Shown one piece after another: positions 21,986 to 41,295 of a stretch of 64,000 nt of DNA. Made by a program: the position numbers and the translations under genes. Positions within the stretch are counted from its first letter, which is position 1. Each line of letters begins with the position of its first letter. The notes under the pieces are model-generated. The model had not been told where the DNA came from. It was given only the letters and a program-made list of their open reading frames with translations, and searched no databases. The DNA comes from Halichondria panicea. Taxonomy: Eukaryota; Porifera; Demospongiae; Suberitida; Halichondriidae. Location: contig NC_087393.1 in the NCBI RefSeq assembly GCF_963675165.1, forward strand, positions 62,001 through 126,000. Reading direction: 5' to 3'.

Positions 21986-23445
21986 ATGGATGAGGCCAAG
22001 GTGTTTAGTGAGGTGTTGCAACCTGTCTTGAAGGAGGTACGTGTGTATCATGTGTATGGAGTAGAGATGTGATGATATACTAGTAGATTCTGCTCTGTAT
22101 CTCAGCTGAGGGAGGCCACCTCTCACTAACCCCTGAGGTGTGTCAGGAGCTGCTCCAGGCCCAGGCTCCGGGCCCAGTAGTGGAGGAGCTTTTCCAGGCC
22201 CAGGCCCCAGGCCCAGTAGTGGAACCTCCTCCAGTGTTTGAGGGTGGACTGTGTGTACTGGGGGGGTACCCACAACGCCCATTCTATAGAAGGCTCTCTC
22301 TGTCTCTCGCCTACTGGATGGTGACAGGGTAACAAAACTTGTAATGTGATTATAAATCAGTTTTTGTCAGCCTAGTATAAGTTATGACGGTGTTGATGTG
22401 TTCCCACAGAACATGTCCAGTGGCTGACCTGCCGGTCATGTACATGTTGAATGAAGGCAGCACTGTATCACAGAGGTGGGTCAGCAGTAGTAGCCTGGCT
22501 TAAGGACACACACATACACACACACACAGACAGGAGAAGCTAGAGGCAGTGGATTGCAAGGTAGTGGGTTGTCATAGTCTGTGGGAGATGTGGTCAGAGG
22601 ATGAAAGATACTGCACCATAGAGATCATCTTAAAGGTGTCAACTCTATTACTATATACATGTAACTGTAGTGTTGCTGACACTGTAGGAGCTAGATTTGA
22701 GAGGTGTGCTGGATCTACTGGGTGTTCGTTGCACAGTGGGTAGTGTCCCCCTCCTCCCTCCGTCACAACCATCCCTACTCTCATCATTCAACTCTCTTCA
22801 TCATCCCTCAGCACGATTGAGTGTAGGTGGGCGGGCACTCAGTAAGCACAGTCACAGGGACACGTCCGACACCTGGTGGGGAGTATGTACTGGAGGTGCG
22901 TGGGTGGGTGGGGAGTGTGTACTGGAGGTGCGTGGGTGGGTGGGGAGTGTGTACTGGAGGTGCATGGGCGGGTGGGGAGTGTGTACTGGAGGTGCGTGGG
23001 CGGGTGGGGAGTGTGTACTGGAGGTGCGTGGGTGGGTGTGGAGTGTGTACTGTATTATGAAGTGAGAGGTTGTGTTTTGTCTAGTGGTGAGGCCAGGTTA
23101 GGATATACACGCGTTCAATGCAGGTGAGGAGGACAAGAACAGACATGCCCTGATGGTGGCCCTCAAGATACTCAAGACTGCTACATGGATCAACATTCAC
23201 ACCCTACCAGTGAGCACACACACGCCCACACACGCTATCTCTCCCAGAATATTAATAAAATATTATCTAATTGTGTGGTGTGTGTTCTGAACGAACCCTG
23301 TACCCTCCCCCAGCATGATGTGAGGGTGATAGAGGTGAGGACAATGGAGGGGTACGGAGTGCGCTGGAAACATGACGGGTCAGAGTTCAGAGGATTCCTA
23401 GAGCCACAAATGACGGACGGACACACTGTAGGATGGAGACACTAG
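21986..23445 (+). CDS. Conserved protein of unknown function
   Basis: Starts MDEAKVFSEVLQPVLKE. Exons then give GGHLSLTPEVCQELLQAQAP, GYPQRPFYRRLSLSLAYWMV, CPVADLPVMYMLNEGSTVSQ, LEAVDCKVVGCHSLWEMWSE, LDLRGVLDLLGVRCTVGSVP, EEDKNRHALMVALKILKTAT and a C-terminal block VRVIEVRTMEGYGVRWKHDG then SEFRGFLEPQMTDGHTVGWR, stop at 23445. The last block looks strongly conserved (GYGVRW, FRGFLEP, DGH.VGWRH), and I have an impression of similar C-termini in other animal proteins but cannot name the family. A 12-residue coding duplication (QAQAPGPVVE repeated) occurs near 22150-22220. One donor is best placed at CACTCA|GTAAGC (22840); a 32-bp minisatellite lies just downstream in the intron. Confidence 0.6.
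22870..23045 (+). repeat. 32-bp G-rich minisatellite, about 5 units
   Basis: Units of GGAGTGTGTACTGGAGGTGC followed by GTGGGTGGGTGG, intronic, ~30 bp after a donor site. Open in all three plus frames only because of composition. Confidence 0.85.
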
Positions 23446-23592
23446 AATCTATAATTATGACTTTTTATTTCGACTCTGACAATTATTTTTATATTTTTAT
23501 ATTGATCATTAAATAATTTTCATATAAGTTATAGCATTAATTTGCTCCTGTTTATTATACTGAAATTAACACATTTGCTTATGATGTACTAA

Positions 23593-25320
23593 TTAACATT
23601 GATGATCAACTGATAAATGAGCGGATGGTTTAGTTCCTAATAGTTTGTGAATGCACTGAACCAGATCATGTGATGGTGATGTTTGTTTCAGTAATGGAAT
23701 AACAGTTGTCCCAATGTCCTCTATAAAGTGTGTCTCCCAGGACTCATACAGCAGCTGTGTCTCTAGTAGCGTCACTTGTATCACTCTCTCCAGCTCCACA
23801 TATGCAAACACAGCGCTTGAAGTCATCTCAGGTCCTTTAGGCAGACAAGGGGAAGCCTTACTTGTGTCTTTGGATAGGTAGTTGAGCGATACTTCTCTTG
23901 CTACAAGTGACTCCATCTTGGTCTTCACTCTCAGCAGGTCCTGCCATGTGTCAGACACTAGAGGGAGGGAGGGAGGGAGGGATGAGGGAGGAGGGGTTAG
24001 TGGCAGCCCTGTAACATTAGCACACATTCAGAGAGAGAGTTGTCTATCAACAAAACGTATGGCTGATCATAATTGCCATTCAAACTTACCACCGGCCTTT
24101 TCCTTTGGGGTGATGGCTAAAAGTTCTTTTTTGACGAGAGCCCATTCTTCCAGTGCTAACAGCAACTCAATCAGAACAGACTCCCCCTGTGTATGTGTGT
24201 AGAGTAGATTGCTCTGGATATAAGACGGTGATACCTCAGAGAGCAATCTTTGTGAGAAGTGTTCAGCTCCCTCACAGTGGCGGGTGTCATGTGATGCTCC
24301 CTGTTGTTGGGACGTCAGCCTACATATACAAATAGATTAGTTACAAATATAATAATAATAGTATACAAACCTTGTTAAGACTTTTCGTAGCTTGATATAT
24401 TTTGATGGCATTGTTAGCCTCTGCCTGTGTAACGGTAATAAGGTTTAGAATGGCCTATCAAACGGAATGCTCAGATTAAACACTTGGGACAGCCAAAACT
24501 TAGCAGATTAAGTAATGACATGATATAGTGCCCTACCCATTGGCTTGGAGTAGGAACACTGTTCCCTTCGTGCCCTCACTTGATGGAGTGGAGGGGAGTG
24601 TTCTACCACCCTCACTGGTATTATCTGATGGAGTGGAGGGGGGCGTTGGGTTTAAGCCAGTATCATATTTGGAATGAGTAGAAGACACCGCTATGTCTTG
24701 CAGGGGTTGCCAAGGTGTTTTCAATGTTGTAGTTTTGCTAGAAGATTTAGATGCTTTCTTGGAGGGACGCTTTGTTTGGCCATACGCATGTGTTGCCATG
24801 GCCATACTTGTTGCTATGGTCCTTCTAGGAATCAGTATGTTATCACCCTATGAAAAAATCAGACGTGATACATCGTTATAATTTTCTCCTAATCTTTATA
24901 CCTCTCTAACTTGCTGTGCTTTCGAGAGGATGTTGTCTAGAATCTGTAGGTCTGTCAAGTCCTTTGCTGCACTCGCTACATCTTGGTCAGACTGATGTAC
25001 AGAATCTGTAAATTAATAGCAAAAAAAAAAAAAAGAGAAAATTATAGTCTCCCATGCGGGGAATCGAACCCCGGCCACGACGGTGAGAGCGTCGGATCCT
25101 AACCACTAGACCACATGGGACAACCGAAAGAAATCATTTGAGATCTGCTACAGATTCCTGCATTAAGCTTACCTGATATTCGTCCTCCCTTTGTGTTTTC
25201 TTTTTTTATATGTCCATTAACATATCTGTTAGGCCTGCATAGTGACACTGGGATGAAGCAGTGCATGTAGATCTTTATCCACAGATTATGAAAGCAGGTG
25301 TGCCAATAAATTGAGTACAT
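23593..25320 (-). CDS. TEDC2-like (tubulin epsilon/delta complex) protein
   Basis: Minus-strand exons read GHIKKENTKGGRIS (~25210-25173), DSVHQSDQDVASAAKDLTDL / QILDNILSKAQQVRE (25015-24905), a low-complexity Ser/Thr/Pro exon with STHSKYDTGLNPTPPSTPSD (~24800-24540), IKIYQATKSLNK, SQQQGASHDTRHCEGAEHFS, LIELLLALEEWALVKKELLA, and a last exon with WQDLLRVKTKMESLVAREVS and LERVIQVTLLETQLLYESWE, stop at 23593. The N-terminal DL..L..LD..L.KA.Q.R and helical C-terminus resemble C16orf59/TEDC2, which works with delta and epsilon tubulin in centriole stability. Similarity is moderate, so the name is tentative. The first codon is uncertain (ATG 25320 is the upstream-most in frame). The 157-bp first visible intron carries a tRNA gene on the same strand. 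Confidence 0.5.
25049..25120 (-). tRNA. tRNA-Glu (CTC)
   Basis: The minus strand reads a full cloverleaf: acceptor TCCCATG pairing with CATGGGA; D arm TGGTCTAGTGGTTAGGAT; anticodon stem CGACG/CGTCG with loop CTCTCAC, giving anticodon CTC (Glu); T arm GCCGGGGTTCGATTCCCCGC with B box GGTTCGATTCC. Length 72 nt including discriminator G. It lies inside a 157-bp intron (25016-25172) of the TEDC2-like gene, on the same strand. Confidence 0.95.
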
Positions 25321-25660
25321 GTAGATGATGTAGATGTGGTGTGCAGTTCTCTACACCCACTCACCCACTCACCACGGCTGCAGCAGGGACTCACATGCAT
25401 CAGAGAGATGCTTGTACTTCAAATCCAGCAAGCAAGCTTCTCTGTAGATCTTTTCAAGGGACTGCATATTCATTTGAGGTTAGTGCAGCCCCACCCCCTT
25501 TGCTATGAAAATGGGGGAAAGATCGTCTTTAGAACAAGCTGTTTCAGTGTTTTGCACAGCTACATGCCCCACCCCCTTGCTGGCTCAGCTACATTGCCAC
25601 CATTGATGCATCATCATCAGGAGCTCAGCTTAGTCCATTAATTGTCAGCACAGTACAGTA

Positions 25661-35300
<9,640 letters not shown>

Positions 35301-35590
35301 CGAGTGAACTTTGTCGTTATTTTATTGGTTTGAGGAATACTCGTGATTGTCATGATTGTCGTATATCATTAATTATTTTGTGAATAATGATTGTTGAAGA
35401 TTTCTGATAAAATGTGGTAAAAGTATTTTATTGTAGTAATTATTCGAGATTTTACGGTACACTTATTGGAGATTTTACGGGGTAAAAAAGATGGGTGGGG
35501 CTGCTGCTATGTTGCAACTGACTGTACACAATCAATACTACTAGTACTCCAGAAGCCACTAGCCAAGCCGGTACTAAGCTAGCTCTCTGA

Positions 35591-36196
35591 ATGCAAGGTA
35601 CATATATTATTATAGCAGACAAGCTAGAGTAGCCTTGCTATAGGTGACATGGCCATAAACTATAAACTACTCATCAGTCTAATGTTTATTATATTATATT
35701 GAGGCATTGTGTGCAGTGTGTTAGTTAATTGGACTAATGTGGATCAATGGTTGAAGCTAATGTAACTGAGTTATTTATCAGGTCGCAGTGCTCAGTACAG
35801 TGCAGGGCCTGTAGGCCCACCCCCCAAGCCTCCCCCCAGGAGAGTCGGAGGTTCATCCCCTCATCATTCTCCCAGGAAAGGAGAGGGCCAATCCCCTCGG
35901 CCCACCCCTCCCAGGATAGGAGAGGGTCTATCGCTTGAGGTCACTCCTCAGCATTACCAGCCAGCAGTGCAAGCATCAATTAGTATTAAAGATGAGGTAA
36001 GCAATAAGAGTATGTACCCAACATGTCATCATTATAAGCATGCATACATTTCCCCATTATATAGGAGTACCGGAAAGCTGCACGGAAAGTATCTCATCGT
36101 GTGCAGTACAACTGTATTGCAAAGACACTTGAGCTTGGACTAATCCTACTGCTCATTGTTGTAGTTGTTCTTGTGATTGTGGCTGGGAGTCTGTAG
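35591..36196 (+). CDS. Small proline-rich tail-anchored membrane protein
   Basis: A tiny first exon ATGCAAG (35591-35597) splices to 35780-35998 and 36064-36196. The protein starts MQGRSAQYSAGPVGPPPKPP, has a Pro/Arg/Ser-rich cytosolic part (SPRKGEGQSPRPTPPRIGEG), then YRKAARKVSHRVQYNCIAKT and a single C-terminal hydrophobic segment LGLILLLIVVVVLVIVAGSL at the very end. This is a type IV (tail-anchored) layout. Family not recognised. It lies directly upstream of a CD225 gene that also has a Pro-rich N-terminus and C-terminal membrane segments. The 7-nt first coding exon is inferred from frame and splice consensus. Confidence 0.5.
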
Positions 36197-36696
36197 TCTG
36201 TGTCCATGTCTGTTTTATGTGCATACTAACTATGATTTATATGATTGTATGTGGTCATATTAATTAATATAGATCTAGAGCGCAAAGATCGAGGCGATTA
36301 ATTTCTAGCAGAAAAGGAAACTCATTCATCATTACTGCTGTATTGTGAGTGCAGTATCTTGAGTACAGGTCTAGTGAGTCACAGTGAAATGCATGAGGGG
36401 CCTGCCAGGAGCTTAGGAGGTGAAGCCATAGTTAGTATAGGTAATGAATATCATTACAATAAATGCAGGAGCATTTGGGATGTGGTTAGTTTCGCGCATG
36501 CCCATTGCAGCTAGCTACCTTATCTGGATTTGTCTCTGCTACATCTCTTTCACTTGTCTCTGTCAACGTGGATAGTAGTGAGTCTATAACATGTGTGCCT
36601 ATTAGCGATGTTGTTACAGTAACAATCTACTATCTCCTGTCTCTTATGAATGTGACTGTTCAGTAAATAAATTGTTTCCCTTTTATTTCATTCCAG

Positions 36697-37967
36697 TGGA
36701 CGTGCACATGAAAGATTTCCCCCCAGAGGAGGAGGGCTACTCGCAGCCCCCTGCCTACTCTGGTAGGAAAGACGGATACACAAATGTCCCCCAGAGAGAT
36801 TATCGCCCCCCCTCAGGTTATAGCGCCCCCTCCAGTTACCCCCCTTCCAGCTATGCTCCGGCCCCCCCAGTCTTCCAGCAGCAGACCAGCAATAACGTGA
36901 GATATCGTTATATCCGTTACACTAGCAGATGCGTCACCCTAGTCGATATTGGAAGTACCAATCACTTCAATGCGTTGCTACTCTAGATCTAGTAGCCTGG
37001 GCCCAAGGTGTACCTGTAGCCAGCCATGAGGTAGTTCCTAGAATGTTGTAATAATAATCATAGTTCTGTAGATTTGGGAGATTAGTAGAAAACCCTTGGT
37101 GGGTATGAATGTAGTTGGCTGCCTCACTGCCAAGTGTGTCTAATGTGGACAGACTATTGTAGTAACTACTAGTGTACTGACTGCACACACAGATCCAATA
37201 TGGTCCTTACATTTATATAGTGATATTTTCACCTCCTGTGTTTACAATAGCAGTATCATGTATTCTCTAATGACATGTGTTGTCATAATTATGTACTACT
37301 ACACAGAATGTGGTGGTGGTAGGCAACCAGCCCAGTGCCCCTCAGTCAGTGGTGCACGTGATGGCCCCCCGTGCCTCCTCCTATATCTGGTTGACTGCTG
37401 TCATGATGGTACTCTGCTGTCTCCATGCCAATGTCCCTGGTATCATCCTCTTCATAATACCAGCTCTCATCTGTGCTTGTGTTGTGAGTCAACTTATTAG
37501 CACTGAGTGATGTAGCTATGTGCTCCTGTTTCCAGTGATGTAAACACCTATTAGTACTAGTGACATAGTATACTCCTCATGCCTTCATTGCTGCACAGTG
37601 ACCGCTGATTAGCAACCTTATATACACTGGTTGCATGACAGCTAACAGTGGGAAGTTAGTTTACTATAAGTTCTATAGCCCATAGCTACAATCTTGCATA
37701 CCTCAATCAATACTCCCACCCATCCCTTCTCAGGCCCAAGACAACAACAGTGCCGGTGACTATGAGGGTGCCAGGTCTTGTGGTATGGCTGCCCTGTGCT
37801 GCAACATTGTGGCCATGGTCTACTTTGTCCTCCTAGTCCTGGCAGGAGTTGCTGGAGTACTAGTCTACTTCCTCTACATCGTTCCACATATCAATGACTT
37901 CAGCCCTGCAACTGTGTGCTGTGCCTATAATTATTATAGTCACTGCACTCGCTACTGCACCATATAG
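36697..37967 (+). CDS. CD225/dispanin-family membrane protein (IFITM/PRRT-like)
   Basis: Exons at about 36697-36897, 37307-37480 and 37732-37967. The N-terminus is Pro/Tyr-rich (MKDFPPEEEGYSQPPAYSG, ATG 36708; an upstream exon is possible). The CD225 domain follows: MAPRASSYIWLTAVMMVLCC as first intramembrane segment with the double Cys, then AQDNNSAGDYEGARSCGMAA with the family signature GDxEGA, and a second membrane segment CNIVAMVYFVLLVLAGVAGV. It ends Cys/Tyr-rich. Dispanins include IFITM antiviral proteins, PRRT2 and TMEM233, and modulate membrane fusion or trafficking. Family assignment rests on the paired membrane segments and the GDYEGARS loop; function in this organism is unknown. 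Confidence 0.8.
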
Positions 37968-38153
37968 ATCGAGCCCTGAAACTGAAACTCATTAGTACAG
38001 TTGCTGCGTTTATCAATAGCTGTACAGTAGTAGCTTTGATTAGTGTAAGCTGATGTAGATTGTTGATGTTTATATACGCCCACTAGATCTATCTTGTTAT
38101 GATTATTATCAGTATATTGAGCTAATAACTCGAGGACCACTGCCAGCTAGTCC

Positions 38154-40596
38154 ATGATGAGTGTTGATATAGAGTACCTGACAGAGTGGCCACCTCCACC
38201 ACGGCCAGTAGAGGGGACTGCACTGCCCTCCCCCTCTGATCATGACACGCTTGCTGGGAGAGAGGGGCAGTCGTCGCTGAAGAGGCAGTACCATTCTTCA
38301 GATGAAGACGGTTAATACTGTACACTGGAATGTGTATTGAGTATGGACGAGTGTGTGCATGTGTGTGAGGTGTGAGGTATGTGCACGTGTGTGTGAGGTA
38401 TGTGCACGTGTGTGTGAGGTATGTGTATGTGCATGTGTGTGTGCGTGTGCATGTGAAGTGTGTGCGTGTGTGTGTGTGTTTGTTGCTATGCAGTAGCTGA
38501 TGTGAAGAAGCTGAAGAGTGACACTTGTGCCCTATCCACTGACCACACCCTCTGGCCTACCGTCCTACTCGCTCAATGGTGGAAGAGGATCAAAGACAAG
38601 CCCTCACTAACTCTCCCCTCCACCTCCACCTGCTACCCCAGGACACTTATCCACCACATTGCACAGTAAGCTTGTCTTCTATAAGGTTGTAATAATAATC
38701 TTCTGTAGGTTGCCTGAAGGACAAGCTTTTCTCGCTCAAAGAATCTCATTTCTCAAAGCCAAGCGCATAGAGCTTTGCAACACCTCACAAGAGTGGATTG
38801 TCCATCACAACATTGCTGCCTGTTACCACAAGTTAGGCCCAGGCCTGGAGCACACAGCCCCGGCACTGTATCATGCTAACCAGGCCCTACAGGTTCAGCC
38901 GTGTCGCCACAGGTTAGGCTTAGGCCCAGGGTACAGATACTTAGCCCCAGAACCTCATTCTGACGGAGCCATGGAGTTCCTGGACCAGCCCCCTGGTGAT
39001 GAGGAAGTGAGGTGGCTTTTGGAACAGCTGGTGAGACAGAGGGACGCTGAAGAGAGGAGGTGTGGTCTGGAGGGGGAACTAAAGCTCAAGGGAATCCTCA
39101 CAATGCCTACACCTGTCGAGGTACTATAACATAATTAAATTTATTGACTCAAACTGTTAAACATCTTTCAACAGTCTTAACTTGATTATCGTTTTAACTT
39201 GATTATCGTTGATCCAATGTCCAACATGTTATGATTTTCTGAAAGCTTAGAAAAAAACCTTTCAAATGATGTGTTTCAATCCCAAAGTTTGTTGGGGCCC
39301 TAATTTGTCATTTTCCGGCCTTGGACCATGGGCTATTATCCATGGTATCGCCAAATTGGCAAATACTTTTATCGCTCAAATAAAAACTTTGATGACACCA
39401 TTCGAAAGGTCTCTTTCTAAGCTTTCAGAAAATCAAAAAATTGTTTAAATTGGATCAACAATACTCAAGTTATGGCAGCTGAAAGAATCCATTCAAATAT
39501 CGTACTATTCTGAGATTAAACGAGGGGGGGAGGGGGGGAGGGGGGGCCGGTAATTGAACATCTTTTAACAGCCATTACTTCTGTACCGTTGATCCAATGT
39601 CAAAAAAATGTTATAATTTTCTAGAAAAAGACTTGTGTACGTTTCATTTCAAAAGTTTGTTGGGGCCATAATTTGTCATTAGCTGCTACCCACTATCAGG
39701 TTGAGCGAAGGTGTGCCAGTGGGCTAAGTGTGGAGGAGTTCTACCGTTGCTATGCCCTCACTCACACTCCATTGATCATCACTGGCCTCGTGGATCACAT
39801 GACCACGACACCATGGACACTAGCCTACATGGAACAGGTAGGCAGTCTATAATCTCTGGCATCAACTGAACCATTGTAGCTGAACCATCTGAGACCGTTG
39901 GCATCGTTATCTGTGTGTTACTATAGTCATATCAATCCAATCCCCCAGAAACTTGGTGATATGGTTGTTCCAGTGAAGCGTATGGTGGAGGGCAGTGTGG
40001 AGTGGGCCAGACTGGAGTCCGTTGGTTTGTGCTCCCTCAGACACTTCATACACTCTCTGGACAATGGGAAAGGTAACAGCCTCTCTGCATGTGCATACTA
40101 GCCTCTCTGCATGTGCATACTAGTTGGTTGATAATGCTGTACAGTGCCTCACTGGGAAATCTAGAACACACTGTGTGTGCTAATCTGCTCCAGCTTTTAG
40201 CCTGCAACCTGAAATCCTGTGTACATACGAAGCATTATATGATACTCACTACCCCTGGCCTGTAGAGAACCGCTACCTGTTTGACTGGAGCCTACCCATC
40301 TACTGCCCGGAGCTATTAACAGAGCTGAGCATACCTAAGTATTTTGCTACTGACTTCCTCCAGCGTACGCCTGAGGGCAGCTTGTACAACGACAGTTGGC
40401 CCAGTCTCTTCATTGCACCTCCTCAAGTGGTCAGTGAGCTACATGTAGACACATTTGGTTCTAACTTCTGGATGGCACTATTCCAGGGAAGGAAAAGGTA
40501 TAACAGGTTTAGTTCAGGATTTCACATTTTGTGTATAGCACAACCCTAGAGCTCACTATCTTCCATTACTGTGTGTTGCTTGTATGCATACTTCCC

Positions 40597-40643
<47 letters not shown>

Positions 40644-41138
40644 GGATAAACATATTTCCCCCCATGTAGATGGATATTCTTTCCTCCTGAAGACACTCCG
40701 CTACTCTACCCAGTATACGCCCACTCAACAGATGCTATATTCGAGGCCCAGCTCTCGGCCCCGGACCTGACCCTACATCCACACCTCTCCCTCACACGCC
40801 CACGCCACTGCACACTAGAGCCGGGGGAGGTCTTGTACGTACCAGCTGGCTGTCCACATCGCGTGGAGAACTTGGAGAAATCTTTAGCCATCTCGGCAAA
40901 TTTCATTGATGGTTCAAACTTTGAACTTGCCAAGAAGGAGCTGAGTGCGATTGCTTACATTGATTATCGTGCTCAGCAGTTATTGGAAGTGCTGACAAGT
41001 ACAGAGTGCAGAGTGCAGAGCATGGTCCTGCAACGGAGGAGACTGTGTCAGAGATCACTGGAACTGCACACGAGACTAGTACAGAAGATGTTGAATTGTG
41101 TATTTCCTGGACTGACTTTAAACACCAAGGACAATTAA
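38154..41138 (+). CDS. JmjC-domain (cupin-8) 2-oxoglutarate oxygenase with TPR-like N-terminus
   Basis: Starts MMSVDIEYLTEWPPPPRPVE. The middle part has a TPR-like helical pair (EWIVHHNIAACYHKLGPG..ALYHANQALQVQPCRH). The catalytic region includes YALTHTPLIITGLVDHMTTT, YFATDFLQRTPEGSLYNDSW, SELHVDTFGSNFWMALFQGR and KRWIFFPPEDTPLL, then GEVLYVPAGCPHRVENLEKS and LAISANFID. The Fe(II) triad is visible as HxD in ELHVDTF and the distal His in CPHRVEN, so it should be an active hydroxylase or demethylase; substrate unknown. It resembles JMJD6-like/cupin-8 enzymes, with no exact orthologue assigned. Family A repeats and a GT repeat occupy two introns. It converges on FDXR with ~157 bp between stops. 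Confidence 0.75.
39155..39690 (-). repeat. Palindromic repeat family A, inverted orientation, in the JmjC gene
   Basis: Contains CATCTTTCAACAGTCTTAAC, GAAAGCTTAGAAAAAAACCT, GGACCATGGGCTATTATCCA and AAGCTTTCAGAAAATCAAAA, followed by a G-rich stretch and a degraded second unit. Confidence 0.8.
40598..40640 (+). repeat. GT microsatellite in the JmjC gene
   Basis: (GT)~21 intronic run a short distance before the exon encoding RWIFFPPED. Confidence 0.9.
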
Positions 41139-41295
41139 CACCCAACAATGAATAATTATTGTTACTCGCATTGTTGATTGTTCAAATTTATGGCAGTAAC
41201 CCTCGATCCGAGGACGGTTTACATATTATAAAAACAGTGCTTGATCAATAATAATATAAAGTTAATTGCGTGTACTGACAGTGCAGTGCATGGTA

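Noticed and set aside
22697-23127. Trp/Gly repeat protein
   Set aside because: The frames run through the 32-bp intronic minisatellite; a better donor (CACTCA|GTAAGC at 22840) joins the exons in frame without it.
36672-36707. Start of the dispanin at the upstream in-frame codon
   Set aside because: The segment before 36697 looks like a polypyrimidine tract and acceptor (TTTCATTCCAG), so the upstream residues are probably intronic.
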